Assembly (NCBI RefSeq): GCF_006517175.1 | Contig: NZ_CP041186.1 | Span: forward strand, 6,475,074 to 6,539,073 | Direction: 5' to 3' | Length of the DNA stretch: 64,000 nt | Source: Persicimonas caeni | GTDB taxonomy: Bacteria; Myxococcota_A; Bradymonadia; Bradymonadales; Bradymonadaceae | Shown: positions 1 through 9,104 of the stretch, in pieces | Numbering within the stretch: the stretch's first letter is position 1 | How the letters are laid out: every line of letters begins with the position of its first letter | Made by a program: the position numbers and the translations under genes | Notes under the pieces: generated by a model | What the model was told of the DNA's origin: nothing | The model's database searches: none | What the model saw: the letters and a program-made list of their open reading frames with translations, nothing else

Positions 1-1437
1 AGCGCCCAGACGATCACCATGTACGATTACGGCCGGACCGAGTCCGGGCTGCTGTACATGGTCATGGAGTACGTCGACGGCGTCGGCCTCGACGAGCTCG
101 AGGTGCCCATCGAGCCCAGGCGGGTGATCAAGATCCTCAAGCAGATGCTGCAGAGCCTGCACGAGGCGCACGCCAACGGGCTTTTGCACCGCGATCTGAA
201 GCCCGCCAACATCATGGTGTATGAGCACCTGGGCGAGAAAGACCAGGTCAAATTGCTCGACTTCGGCATCGCCAAGGCGGTGGGGCAGGCGGCCAACGAC
301 GACCAGCAAGACCTGACCGCCTCCGACTCGCTCATCGGCACCCCGCGGTATATGTCGCCCGAGCAGATTCGCGGCCAAGACATCGGGCCGGCCAGCGATA
401 TCTACAGCCTGGGCTTGGTCGCCTACGAGCTGTTGATGGGCGAGAAGGCGATCACCAACTCCGACAGCATCGAGATCTTGGGGCGTCACCTCTCCTCGGA
501 GTCGTTCGAGATTCCGCGCCACCACGCGATCCACCCGCGGCTGCGTCGGCTCATCAACAAGATGCTCTCGAAGAACCTCGAGACGCGCTACCAGGAGACC
601 AAAGCGGTGCTCGCCGATCTGGCCGAGATCGAGCGCATCGACGGCGATTTGCGCGTCGGTGGGCCGCCGCCGACGCCTTCGGACGACGGCGGTGAATTTG
701 GCGATGACGGAGAGTTGGTCCTCGACGAGGCCGATATCGAGTTCGAGGGCGACTCCTCTTCCTCGAATTCGCGCCCGTTGATTATCGGCGCGGTGATTGT
801 GTTGCTCTTGAGCGGAGTCGGAATTGCAGCCTGGCAATTGACGGGTGCCTCGGGGACCGACGAGAAGGCCGAGCCGATCGAGATTGCCGAGACGCCAGAC
901 GAGGCCAACACCGAAGAGGCGGAGCCGGAGAAGGCCCGGGTAGAGAAGGGCGAAGAGGAGAGCGTCGTCACCCTGATTCGCACGCGACCCAAAGGGGCGA
1001 GCGTCTGGCTGGGCGACAAGCTCGTCGGGATGGCTCCGGTGCAATTCGAGTCGACCGATTACGAGTTTCCGCTGAAGGTCATCGCCAAGATGGGCGAGAA
1101 GAACGTCGAGCAGACGCTCGAGCAGCCTGGCGGCGAGATCTGGCTGGAGTTGCCCGAGCCCGAAGAGCTCGCCGAGAAGGACGACCCGCAAGGGGAAGGC
1201 GACGAGGCCGAGAAGGTCGCTTCGGGATCGAAGGCGACAAAGAGTCGATCGGACGACAAGGGCGGGGCGAGCAAAGGGCGAGGCGGCGCCAAAGAGAGAA
1301 CCCGTACAAAGACTACGAAGAACGAAAAGACCTCCGAGAAGAAGGGCGGGCAGACCGCTACGGTCAAAGAGAAGCCCGAGCCCGACGAGAAAGAGGAAGA
1401 AGACGTCGACACGCGAAAGTATCTGCCGCTCGAGTGA
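1..1437 (+). CDS. Ser/Thr protein kinase with C-terminal PEGA domain (5' truncated by window edge)
   Basis: The reading frame is open from the first base, so the N-lobe (P-loop and beta-3 lysine) lies outside the window. What remains is an active-looking C-lobe: HRDLKPAN near nt 187-210, DFG near nt 262-270 and GTPRYMSPEQ near nt 337-366. An acidic linker follows, then one membrane helix (about nt 775-845) and an extracytoplasmic PEGA-like domain (TRPKGASVWLGDKLVG, about nt 985-1035). The protein ends in a Lys/Glu-rich tail. The family phosphorylates Ser/Thr on cytoplasmic targets, and the PEGA part probably senses or binds something at the envelope. The TPR gene downstream starts within about 40 bp (or overlaps the stop if its GTG at 1434 is used), suggesting an operon. 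The same kinase/TPR pairing recurs at 53066-55644. Confidence 0.93.
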   Translation, partial: SAQTITMYDYGRTESGLLYMVMEYVDGVGLDELEVPIEPRRVIKILKQMLQSLHEAHANGLLHRDLKPANIMVYEHLGEKDQVKLLDFGIAKAVGQAANDDQQDLTASDSLIGTPRYMSPEQIRGQDIGPASDIYSLGLVAYELLMGEKAITNSDSIEILGRHLSSESFEIPRHHAIHPRLRRLINKMLSKNLETRYQETKAVLADLAEIERIDGDLRVGGPPPTPSDDGGEFGDDGELVLDEADIEFEGDSSSSNSRPLIIGAVIVLLLSGVGIAAWQLTGASGTDEKAEPIEIAETPDEANTEEAEPEKARVEKGEEESVVTLIRTRPKGASVWLGDKLVGMAPVQFESTDYEFPLKVIAKMGEKNVEQTLEQPGGEIWLELPEPEELAEKDDPQGEGDEAEKVASGSKATKSRSDDKGGASKGRGGAKERTRTKTTKNEKTSEKKGGQTATVKEKPEPDEKEEEDVDTRKYLPLE

Positions 1438-1475
1438 GCCGGGCTTTCGCAGCCAAACAGCGTAGGACGAGTCCG

Positions 1476-2345
1476 ATGCAGACGAAGAATGTCGCCGAGT
1501 GGAATGGTCACCTCCTCGCCGCGCTTGTTGCCGGTATGGTCGCCGGCATGGTCGTCCTGGGCAGCTTCGCGGCTCCGGCGTCCGCGCAAGAGTCGGGTGG
1601 CGAGCAAGGTTCGGCCGGCCAGGAGGCGTCGGACGAGAAGAAAGCCGAGGCCTATTACAACAAGGGCGTCGACGCGTTCTTCAAGAAAAAATACTCGCTG
1701 GCGATCACCTACTTCCAGCGGGCCAACACCCTCGACCCCGACCCGGTCGTTCTCTACAACATCTCGCTGGCCCACTCCAAAATGGGCAACCCCAAAGAGG
1801 CGCTCACCGCAGCGCTCGAAGCCCAGAAGATGGGCAACCTTCCCGAAGATACGGCGCTGAAGAACCAGTTTCGCATCGTCGGCTACCGGCGCGCGATTGC
1901 CGCGCGTGAGGTCACCGAGGCGATCAACCCGCCGGCCAAGGCCGAAATCGACCCGAACAAGGTGCCCGACAAGCAGCCGCAGACCGACGAAGGTTTGAGC
2001 GTGCTCGGCTGGACCGGCGCGGGCACAGCCGGGCTGGGAGTGGCTGCGCTTGTGGGCGCCGGAGTGACGAATTTCATCGTCGCCGGCAACCTCGAAGAGT
2101 ACGACACCGCCCAGGCCGACGGCGATTACGGGCGGGCGAGGGGCCTGCATCAAGATATTCAAGACCGCCAATCGCTGGGACGCGTGATGCTCTACTCGGG
2201 CGCGGGACTCGCGGCGGTGGGCGGGGCGCTGTTGGCCTACGACCTGTTGGGCGGGACCGAGACCGCGGGGAACGCCGAGTCTGCCTCCGTGTTCGGCGCG
2301 GTCGACTCCGATGGCGCGAGCGTGCAGTTGCGCTGGTCGTTTTAG
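1476..2345 (+). CDS. secreted/membrane TPR protein with two C-terminal helices
   Basis: This protein of about 289 residues has a signal peptide (MQTKNVAEWNGHLL then a hydrophobic core ending ASAQ, cleavage near residue 37). A TPR region follows (AEAYYNKGVDAFFKKKYSLA, then YNISLAHSKMGNPKEAL), then two hydrophobic helices (about residues 175-200 and 235-255) around a short polar loop. The C-terminus is a beta-strand-like tail ending VQLRWSF. ATG 1476 was chosen because it gives a normal signal peptide. A GTG at 1434 overlaps the kinase stop and is the alternative. It resembles the product of 53066-53908 in domain order and in the terminal strand, and both lie just downstream of a PEGA kinase. 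I infer a substrate or periplasmic partner of the kinase; the biochemical role is unknown. Confidence 0.85.
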   Translation: MQTKNVAEWNGHLLAALVAGMVAGMVVLGSFAAPASAQESGGEQGSAGQEASDEKKAEAYYNKGVDAFFKKKYSLAITYFQRANTLDPDPVVLYNISLAHSKMGNPKEALTAALEAQKMGNLPEDTALKNQFRIVGYRRAIAAREVTEAINPPAKAEIDPNKVPDKQPQTDEGLSVLGWTGAGTAGLGVAALVGAGVTNFIVAGNLEEYDTAQADGDYGRARGLHQDIQDRQSLGRVMLYSGAGLAAVGGALLAYDLLGGTETAGNAESASVFGAVDSDGASVQLRWSF

Positions 2346-2402
2346 AGAGCTGGACGTTTTGAAGACCGATTTTTTCTCCTGGAAGTCCGTACAGGATTGC
2401 CG

Positions 2403-5400
2403 ATGAGTCGCTTGCTGAACCAGTCGACGCTTCTCGCCTTCGCAGCCCCCATCCTGCTGTTGTTCGCGTTTGGCTCCACATCGTGCGCATTGTACGAGGA
2501 GCCCGAACCGCTGGACCCGGCGCTGGCCGTCAACGACCTCGAGATCAGCCCGGACCCGGTGCGACTCGAGCTTGGTCAGTCGACGCAACTGTCGGCGACC
2601 TTGCTCGACCGAGCCGGCGAGGAGGTCGATGGACTCGAGGTGACCTGGTCGAGTGCGAATACCTCGGTGGTGACCGTCGACGCCGACGGGATCGTCGAAG
2701 GTAAAGCCATCGGGGACACCACGATTACCGCGCAGGTCGGCGAGGTCAAAGCGACGACCACGGTGGTGGTGTTCACGCCGGTCAAGCGCATCGAAATCGA
2801 GCCGGACCCGGCGGACCTGGACATCGGCGAGAAGCTGCAGCTGAGCGCCACGGTCTACGGCGATAACGACGAGATTTTGAGCGGGCGCCAGCTCGAGTGG
2901 ACGAGTTCCGACGAAGCGGTCGCCACGGTTGATGCCGAGGGGCAGGTGACCGGTGTGGCCGAGGGTCAGGCGACCATTCGAGCGCGCACCACCGGGGTGA
3001 CGGGGACCGTGCAGGTCACGGTTCGCGAGCCCGTGGGGCGGGTCAAGCTCGACCAAACCGAAGCGACCATCGAGGTGACCGACACACTGCAGTTGTCGGC
3101 GCTGGTCTTCGACGCCAACGACAATCCGCAGGACCGTCCGGTGACCTGGACGAGCACGCAGCCCGAGGTCGCCTCGGTCGACGACACAGGACTGGTCGAA
3201 GGACTCAAGGGAGGTCAGACGACGATTCGTGCGGAGGCGGGCGGCAAGCGCGCCGAGGCGACGATTACCGTCGAGGACCCGGTTGCCGAGGTGGAGCTTT
3301 CGCCCAGCCCGGCGAGCGTGGGGGTCGGCCAGACGCTGCAGTTGACCGCCACGCTGACCGACGCGGGCGGCAACGAGCTTTCGGGGCGCGACATCACCTG
3401 GGAGAGCTCCGACGCGACCGTCGCGACGGTCGACACAGACGGACTCGTCTCGGGGTTGAAGGGCGGTCAGGTCACGGTTACGGCGACGAGCGAAGGGGTC
3501 ACAGACACTGTGCAGGTGAGCGTCGAGAACCCCGTGGCGACGGTCGAGGTTTCGCCCGACCCGTTGACCCTGCTCGTACCCGAGACGCACCAGATGAGCG
3601 CCACCCTCAAGGACGCCGCCGGCAACGAGTTGACGGGGCGCTCGGTCACGTGGCGCTCCGACGACACCAGCGTTGCCACGGTCGATGCCAGCGGTGTGGT
3701 CACCGCGAAAGACGCCGGCGTGGTCAATATCACGGCGACGGCCGAAGGGGTCAGCGGCAGCGCGGAGGTGACCGTGGAGAATGCCGTGGCGACGGTCGAG
3801 GTCAGCCCGTCAGCGCCGACCATCGACGTCGGTGAGACGCTTCAGTTGACTGCTATCGCCAAGAACGCGCGCGGCTCGGTCATCAGCGGGCAGACGGCGA
3901 CGTGGACGTCGTCGGACCCCACTGTGGTGACGGTCGACGCGAACGGCAATATTGAAGGACTCGAAGAGGGCACGGCGACGATCACCGCGCAGGTCGACAA
4001 CGTCACCGGCACCGCGAGCGTCACCGTGCAGGCGTCGGTGGCCACGGTGAGCATCAGCGGGGCGTCGTCGACGGTCGAGGTGACCGACACGCTGCAGTTG
4101 TCGGTCGAGCTGCAGGATGCCGGCGGCAACGTGCTGACGGGACGCACGGTCAACTGGTCGAGCAATAACACCAACGTGGCCACGGTCGACGGGAACGGGC
4201 TCGTGACCGCGGTCGCGGGCGGGCAGGCGACGATTGTCGCCGAGAGTGAAGGGGTGACCGATTCGTATGCCGTGACCGTCGAGAACCCGCCGCGAAGCGT
4301 CGAGGTGACGCCGGCGACAGCGAGTATCGACGTGGCCGGCACGGTGCAGCTGAGCGCGACGCCGCGCGACGCGGGCGGAAACGCTCTGTCGGGCTACACG
4401 CTCAATTGGTCGAGCAGCGACACTTCGGTCGCCACGGTCGACGCGAGCGGACTTGTCACCGGACAGCAAAACGGCAGCGCGACGATCACCGCCGAGGTCG
4501 ACGACGGTACGGGCACGATGGTCAGCGGCACGGCCACCGTGCAGGTGAGTGCGTCGGTGAGCACGGTGAGCGTCGACCCGACCTCGGTGTTCCTCTTTCC
4601 GGGCGAACAGGCCCAGATCAACGTGACCCTCGAGGACGCCAACGGCAATACGCTGAGTGGGCGCACGGTGACTTGGACGAGCCAGGACACCAATGTGGCC
4701 ACGGTCGACGCGTCTGGGCTGATCACCGCCGTGGCAGTCGGCACGACCACGATTACCGCCGAGAGCGAAGGCGTGAGCGCCACCGTCGACCTGGATGTCG
4801 TCGAGTGGACGCAGGTGTCAACCGGCGACGGCTATAGTTGTGGCGTGTTGTCGAACGGCAATGGCTACTGTTGGGGGCAGAACTCGGCTGACGGCAAGAT
4901 GGGCGACGGGACGACCGACTCGGGCACCGATTCGGCGCTGAATCACGACAACGACCGCTCCGAACCGACCCTGGTGCTGGGCGGCCTCGAGTTCGACATG
5001 ATCGCGACCGGGTTCTATCACACGTGCGGATTGACCACGGCGGGCAAGGCGTATTGCTGGGGGTCGAATGGTGCGGGGCACCTGGGCAACGGGACGACTT
5101 CGCCGTCGGCCACTCCGGTGGCGGTCAACGGCACCTACACCTTCGTCGACATTTCGTTGGGCGCCAACCACGCTTGCGCGCTGGAAACCGGCGGCGACGT
5201 GTACTGCTGGGGCTCGAACCAGAACGGCCAGCTCGGACTGGGAGCGAACTCGGCGCAGTACTCGCTGGTGCCCCAGCGTGTGCCGAACCTGCAGTTCTCG
5301 TCGATCACGACCGGCGCGGCACACTCATGTGGCATCTCACAAGCCGGCGACGCCTATTGTTGGGGCGCCGGAGGGGCAGGCCAGGTCGGCGACGGCAATG

Positions 5401-5900
5401 GCACCGACCAAAGGGCGCCCGTCCAACTCGACTCGACGCAACAATTTACGGTGATTGTGGCCGGCTGGAACCACACCTGCGGGGTGACCTCGAACTCGCA
5501 CGTGTATTGCTGGGGCTCGAACCAGTACGGCGAGTTGGGCGACGGCACGACGACGCCCAAGAATAGCCCGGTGCTCGCCGATGACGCACATACCTACACC
5601 GACCTCGCCGCCGGCGCGGGCGCGACGTGTGGCATCGACACCAACGCGGACGCCTACTGCTGGGGCTTCAATGGCCAGGGCAACCTGGGTAGCGGAAGTG
5701 TGGCTTCGTCGGAGCCCAACCCGCGTTTGGTTACCGGAGGTTATGATTGGACGGCGATGGACTTGGGCCGCCAGCACTCCTGCGGGGTCGCATCGGGGCA
5801 GGCGGACGCCTATTGCTGGGGCGACAACGATTACGGCCAGCTCGGCAACAGCTCGACGAGTAACTACTTGAGCGCGCCGAACGCGGTGACCCGGCCGTGA
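2403..5900 (+). CDS. large Big_2 (Ig-like) / RCC1-repeat surface lipoprotein
   Basis: A protein of about 1165 residues. ATG 2403 has an AGGA six bases upstream; a TTG at 2397 is too close to it. The N-terminus is a hydrophobic signal followed by GSTSC, a weak lipobox, so lipid anchoring is probable but not certain. Nine bacterial Ig-like (Big_2) units follow, each with the pattern V.V.P...L..G.T.QLSAT, then W.S.D..VATVD..G.V.. and ATITA. After residue 800 come seven RCC1/ALPHA-type propeller repeats with the signature CG(V/I/L)...G.(A/V)YCWG(S/Q)N, each carrying two cysteines, consistent with disulfides outside the cytoplasm. Big_2 arrays usually act as stalks and RCC1 propellers as binding heads, so a surface adhesin or display protein is likely. 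Its ligand cannot be read from sequence. Confidence 0.92.
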   Translation: MSRLLNQSTLLAFAAPILLLFAFGSTSCALYEEPEPLDPALAVNDLEISPDPVRLELGQSTQLSATLLDRAGEEVDGLEVTWSSANTSVVTVDADGIVEGKAIGDTTITAQVGEVKATTTVVVFTPVKRIEIEPDPADLDIGEKLQLSATVYGDNDEILSGRQLEWTSSDEAVATVDAEGQVTGVAEGQATIRARTTGVTGTVQVTVREPVGRVKLDQTEATIEVTDTLQLSALVFDANDNPQDRPVTWTSTQPEVASVDDTGLVEGLKGGQTTIRAEAGGKRAEATITVEDPVAEVELSPSPASVGVGQTLQLTATLTDAGGNELSGRDITWESSDATVATVDTDGLVSGLKGGQVTVTATSEGVTDTVQVSVENPVATVEVSPDPLTLLVPETHQMSATLKDAAGNELTGRSVTWRSDDTSVATVDASGVVTAKDAGVVNITATAEGVSGSAEVTVENAVATVEVSPSAPTIDVGETLQLTAIAKNARGSVISGQTATWTSSDPTVVTVDANGNIEGLEEGTATITAQVDNVTGTASVTVQASVATVSISGASSTVEVTDTLQLSVELQDAGGNVLTGRTVNWSSNNTNVATVDGNGLVTAVAGGQATIVAESEGVTDSYAVTVENPPRSVEVTPATASIDVAGTVQLSATPRDAGGNALSGYTLNWSSSDTSVATVDASGLVTGQQNGSATITAEVDDGTGTMVSGTATVQVSASVSTVSVDPTSVFLFPGEQAQINVTLEDANGNTLSGRTVTWTSQDTNVATVDASGLITAVAVGTTTITAESEGVSATVDLDVVEWTQVSTGDGYSCGVLSNGNGYCWGQNSADGKMGDGTTDSGTDSALNHDNDRSEPTLVLGGLEFDMIATGFYHTCGLTTAGKAYCWGSNGAGHLGNGTTSPSATPVAVNGTYTFVDISLGANHACALETGGDVYCWGSNQNGQLGLGANSAQYSLVPQRVPNLQFSSITTGAAHSCGISQAGDAYCWGAGGAGQVGDGNGTDQRAPVQLDSTQQFTVIVAGWNHTCGVTSNSHVYCWGSNQYGELGDGTTTPKNSPVLADDAHTYTDLAAGAGATCGIDTNADAYCWGFNGQGNLGSGSVASSEPNPRLVTGGYDWTAMDLGRQHSCGVASGQADAYCWGDNDYGQLGNSSTSNYLSAPNAVTRP

Positions 5901-5976
5901 CTGGTCATCGCCGACTCCTTGTGCAACATTTGCAGCCCGAACCTTGATAAACGGTTGCCAACATAAGGAGTCTAAG

Positions 5977-6681
5977 ATGACTGAGAAGCTTCAAACGGTG
6001 GTCGTCACCGGCGCTAAGGGCGCCCTGGGCAGCACGGTGGCCGAGCGTTTTCTGCAGGCGGGTTGTACCGTCGTGGGCGTCGACCTCGGGCTGGGAAACG
6101 ACGGCAAGCCCTTTGCCGACACCGAGCGCGACAATCTTCACTGGATCGAAATCAACTTGAGCGAGGCGCAGGCCGTGCGCGACGGCGTGGCGGCGATTGC
6201 CGACGAGGTCGGCCCCATCGACGCGGTGGTCAACTGCGCCGGCGGCTTCCGGTGGACGCTCATCGGCGACGCCAAAGACGAGGATATCGACTTTTTGATC
6301 GACGCGAACCTGCGCTCGGCGCTGTTGCTGGTGCGTGAGGTCGTTCCCGGCATGAAAGAGCGGGATTATGGGCGGGTGGTGCTCATCAGCTCGAAGTCGA
6401 CGCTCAACCCGGGCACGGGCGAAGGTCCCTATGCGGCGACCAAGGCTGCGCTCAACGCGTTGACGAAGTCGGTGGCCGCCGAAGTCGCCGAGCTCGACGT
6501 GACCATCAACGCGGTATTGCCCTCCATCATCGACACGCCTGCCAATCGCGAAGAGATGCCCGACGCCGACCACGACAAGTGGGTCAAGCGCGAGCAACTC
6601 GCCGAGCTCATCTACTCGCTGACGCAGTCGGTCGGCGAGCCCATCAACGGCGCGCTCATTCCGGTTTCGGCGCGTACTTGA
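5977..6681 (+). CDS. short-chain dehydrogenase/reductase (SDR)
   Basis: A 234-residue classical SDR. Residues 11-18 (TGAKGALG) form the glycine-rich NAD(P)-binding turn. NCAGG is at 86-90, the catalytic Ser lies in ISSKS near 138-141, and YAATK (Tyr152, Lys156) is the catalytic pair. The enzyme should catalyse NAD(P)-dependent oxidation or reduction of a hydroxyl/carbonyl group; the substrate is not evident. ATG 5977 is preceded by AAGGAG with six-base spacing, which rules out the upstream in-frame ATG at 5944. The 3' end overlaps the convergent REC/HD-GYP gene by 26 bp. Confidence 0.93.
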   Translation: MTEKLQTVVVTGAKGALGSTVAERFLQAGCTVVGVDLGLGNDGKPFADTERDNLHWIEINLSEAQAVRDGVAAIADEVGPIDAVVNCAGGFRWTLIGDAKDEDIDFLIDANLRSALLLVREVVPGMKERDYGRVVLISSKSTLNPGTGEGPYAATKAALNALTKSVAAEVAELDVTINAVLPSIIDTPANREEMPDADHDKWVKREQLAELIYSLTQSVGEPINGALIPVSART

Positions 6682-7777
6682 GCGACGGGCTGGTCCCCGA
6701 ACGCTGCCACTGGCCTTCCCAGAGCGAATCTGACTCTGGGTTGGCCAGTCTGATTTCTTGCATCGTGTCGGCGTGGTCTAGGAAGAGGGTGGCGACATCG
6801 GGGTCGAAGTGGGTGCCGCTCTCCTCTTCGATGAGGCTCAGGGCTTTGTCGACCGGCCACGCCTCTTTGTAGACGCGGTCGTGGGTTAGCGCATCGAAGA
6901 CGTCGGCCACGGCGACCATGCGCGCTTCCAGAGAGATATCCTCGCCTTTCAATCCGTAGGGGTAGCCCGAGCCGTCCCACCACTCGTGGTGCTCGAGGGC
7001 GATGCGTTCGGCGACCTGGAGCAGCGGCGTCGACGAGCCGCGCAAGATCGACGCGCCGATAATGGTGTGGCGCTTCATCTCCTCGAACTCTTCTTTGGTG
7101 AGCCGGCCCGGCTTGAGCAAGATCGAGTCGGGGATGCCGATTTTGCCGACATCGTGCATCGGCGCGGCCACGCGCAGGGTGTCGATGGTGTCTTGGTCCA
7201 TCCCCATCAACTCGGCCATCTTGGCGGTGTAGAGCCCGAGGCGGCGGATATGGGCGCCCGTTTCGGTGTCGCGGTATTGCGACGCCGAGATGAGGCGCAG
7301 CGCGATCTCTTCGCGCGAGTGGCGGATCATCTTGGTCTGCTCGCGAACCTGGCGCTCGAGCTCACTCTGCAGCTTTTTCTGGGCCAGCTCGAGGCGCCGG
7401 CGGCGAAGGGCCGACTCGACCTGGATGAGAATCTCGTTCATGTCGAACGGCTTGATGACGTAGGCGTACGCCCCACGAGCCAGCGCGTCGACGGCCACCG
7501 AGGTGTTGTCCACGGCGGTTACCGTGATGCAAACCGTGTGGGGATCGAGCTTTTTGACGTGGTCGACCAGCTCGAGTCCGCTGCGGCCGGGCATGCGGAT
7601 GTCGCTCAACACCAGCGCGATGGAGTCACGCTCGAGGATTTCGACGGCCGCGTCGACGTCGCCGGCTTCCCTGCAACGGTAACCTGCGCTCTGTAGAATG
7701 CGGCGCAGGCTGCGACGCACCCGCTCCTCATCGTCGACGACGAGCACGTATTGATCACTATCGAGTTGTTCGGACAT
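6656..7777 (-). CDS. response regulator with REC and HD-GYP domains
   Basis: A 373-residue cytoplasmic regulator. The N-terminal receiver has the acidic pair in VVDDEE (14-17), phospho-acceptor Asp59 in LSDIRMPG and the conserved Lys in VIKP (about 109). A short coiled coil (about 125-155) leads to an HD-GYP domain with MHDVGKIGIPD (HD at 208-209) and HHEWWDGSGYPYGL (263-276). The GYP signature is intact (GYP at 271-273), so cyclic di-GMP (or cGAMP) phosphodiesterase activity is expected; the residues around it (HHEWWDG rather than HHERxDG) are slightly unusual. No histidine kinase adjoins it, so its partner is elsewhere. The 3' end runs 26 bp into the convergent SDR gene. Confidence 0.95.
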   Translation of the reverse strand: MSEQLDSDQYVLVVDDEERVRRSLRRILQSAGYRCREAGDVDAAVEILERDSIALVLSDIRMPGRSGLELVDHVKKLDPHTVCITVTAVDNTSVAVDALARGAYAYVIKPFDMNEILIQVESALRRRRLELAQKKLQSELERQVREQTKMIRHSREEIALRLISASQYRDTETGAHIRRLGLYTAKMAELMGMDQDTIDTLRVAAPMHDVGKIGIPDSILLKPGRLTKEEFEEMKRHTIIGASILRGSSTPLLQVAERIALEHHEWWDGSGYPYGLKGEDISLEARMVAVADVFDALTHDRVYKEAWPVDKALSLIEEESGTHFDPDVATLFLDHADTMQEIRLANPESDSLWEGQWQRSGTSPSLKYAPKPE

Positions 7778-8001
7778 GTGTACGGAATCTCGTGGGAAAG
7801 CAAGCGATGCGTGTGACGCAGTCGAGCACGTAAGCCATTGTATTATTATTATTTTGATGCGTAGACAAGCAACATAAACCCACGATCGGCCTCGGAAGTG
7901 GGCGGGATGATGCTGTGCGTTGAAAATCGGACGATGTGGTTACCTTGCCTCGGTGGAACTGGCTGAAATCACATCGACACAAATAACGGAGAGGTTAAAC
8001 A
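7778..8001. other. divergent intergenic region, AT-rich patch
   Basis: This 224-bp stretch separates the divergently transcribed HD-GYP regulator and CBS-domain gene and must hold both promoters. It contains a conspicuous AT-rich run (TATTATTATTATTTT, about 7841-7855) in otherwise GC-rich DNA. I could not assign convincing -35/-10 boxes. GGAGAGG near 7988-7994 is the ribosome binding site of the CBS gene. Confidence 0.5.
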
Positions 8002-8454
8002 ATGAGAGTCGTTGACCTTTGCAGCAAGAATGTCGTCACCGCCACCGAGGACGAATCGCTCTTCAAGGCCGCATACCAGATGCGCGAGAATCACGTCGGC
8101 GACGTGGTGGTGGTGCGCCAGAAGAACGGCCAACGCCGTCCGGTGGGGATTCTGACCGACCGCGATATCGTCACCGCCATGGTAGCGGTGGGCGAAGATG
8201 ACTTTGCCGAGACGACCGTCGCCCGAGCGATGAGCGACGTACTCATCATGGCGCGCGAGGACGATGATCTGGTCGAGATTCTCAACAACATGCAGGCCAA
8301 CGGGGTGCGCCGCGTGCCGGTCATCGACACCGACGACAACCTGGTGGGTATCGTGACCTACGACGATATTTTGCGCGAGCTCAGCGGGGAACTCGCCAAG
8401 CTCAGCCAGGTGGTCGACGCCGAGGTCGCTCGAGAGAAACAGAAGCGACCTTGA
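8002..8454 (+). CDS. CBS-domain pair protein
   Basis: A 150-residue protein made of two tandem CBS motifs and little else. The first spans about residues 1-60 (MRVVDLCSKNVVTATEDESL, then GDVVVV and GILTDRDIV). The second spans about 75-135 (VARAMSDVLIMAREDDDL, then VRRVPVID and LVGIVTYDDIL). Stand-alone CBS pairs bind adenine nucleotides such as AMP, ATP or SAM and act as energy or ligand sensors on partner proteins. The partner is not identifiable here. A good Shine-Dalgarno (GGAGAGG) precedes ATG 8002. The TerB-like gene follows on the same strand after 93 bp, so co-transcription is possible. Confidence 0.94.
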   Translation: MRVVDLCSKNVVTATEDESLFKAAYQMRENHVGDVVVVRQKNGQRRPVGILTDRDIVTAMVAVGEDDFAETTVARAMSDVLIMAREDDDLVEILNNMQANGVRRVPVIDTDDNLVGIVTYDDILRELSGELAKLSQVVDAEVAREKQKRP

Positions 8455-8547
8455 GTTGCTGGCGTTGAACCTGACGGGCGTGTGTGCAATTTTGCGTGCG
8501 TCCGGTCGGCGAACGACCATTGAGTGCCTACAAAGGAGAGCTTCCCA

Positions 8548-8976
8548 ATGTTTACGTATCATCTGAGTTATGAAGAGAAAGAAGCCCTGCTCAAGTTGGT
8601 GGGCTTCTTGGCCCAGAGCGACCAAGACGTCTCCCCCGAAGAGCGCAAGTTCGTGCTTGACCTGGCCCACGACCTCAACGTCTCGTCGGAGGGCGCCTTC
8701 GACGATCTCGACGGCCAGAACCTCGAGTCGCTGTGTGATGCCTTCCAGCGCGACTCGGCCAAGCGCGTCGCCATCGTCGAATTGGTCGATTTGGCGCTGG
8801 CCGACCACGAGTACTTTGCCGAAGAGAAGGCGGCGGTGCGTGACGTCGCCGAGGTGATGGGGATCTCGGATGACGAGGTCGCCAAGATCGAGGATTGGGT
8901 CGCGCGTGGCCAGAAGTGGCACGAGGAAGGGCACCGGCTGCTCGGTTTGGTCGGCGATCAGAAGGTCGATGTGTGA
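8548..8976 (+). CDS. TerB-like helical protein
   Basis: This 142-residue, all-helical, acidic protein resembles the TerB/DjlA N-terminal-like fold. It has a first helix with YEEKEALLKLVGFLAQSDQD, then VSPEERKFVLDLAHDLNV, then IVELVDLALADHEYFAEEKAAV and VAEVMGISDDEV. The repeated pattern of an acidic turn (DQDVSPEE, DHEYFAEE) ahead of helices is typical of this fold, which often has paired acidic metal-binding sites. Start ATG 8548 has AAAGGAG eight bases upstream, better than an upstream in-frame ATG at 8524. The specific role is unknown; no tellurite-resistance genes adjoin it. Confidence 0.8.
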   Translation: MFTYHLSYEEKEALLKLVGFLAQSDQDVSPEERKFVLDLAHDLNVSSEGAFDDLDGQNLESLCDAFQRDSAKRVAIVELVDLALADHEYFAEEKAAVRDVAEVMGISDDEVAKIEDWVARGQKWHEEGHRLLGLVGDQKVDV

Positions 8977-8984
8977 GGGGAGTG

Positions 8985-9104
8985 GAGGAGCGAAAAAAGT
9001 AAGAGAGTGAAAAAGTAAAAGAGTGAAGAAGTAAGAGAGTGAAAAAGTAAGAGAGTGAAAAGGTGAAAGAGTGAAGAAGTAAAAAAGTAAAAGAGTAGGA
9101 GAGT
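8985..9104. repeat. purine-rich degenerate tandem repeat (GTAAGAGAGTGAAAAA type)
   Basis: About 120 bp directly after the TerB-like gene consist of irregular repeats of units such as AAGTAAGAGAGTGAAA and AAAGTGAAGAAGTAAAAG. The top strand is almost entirely purine plus T, unlike the flanking coding DNA. The tract abuts the hairpin at 9105-9141. No ORF in it looks real. Confidence 0.8.

Noticed and set aside
1059-3590. 843-residue open frame on the minus strand
   Set aside because: It lies opposite the PEGA kinase, TPR and Big_2 genes, has Arg/Gly-rich composition with no recognisable domain, and results from high-GC codon use.
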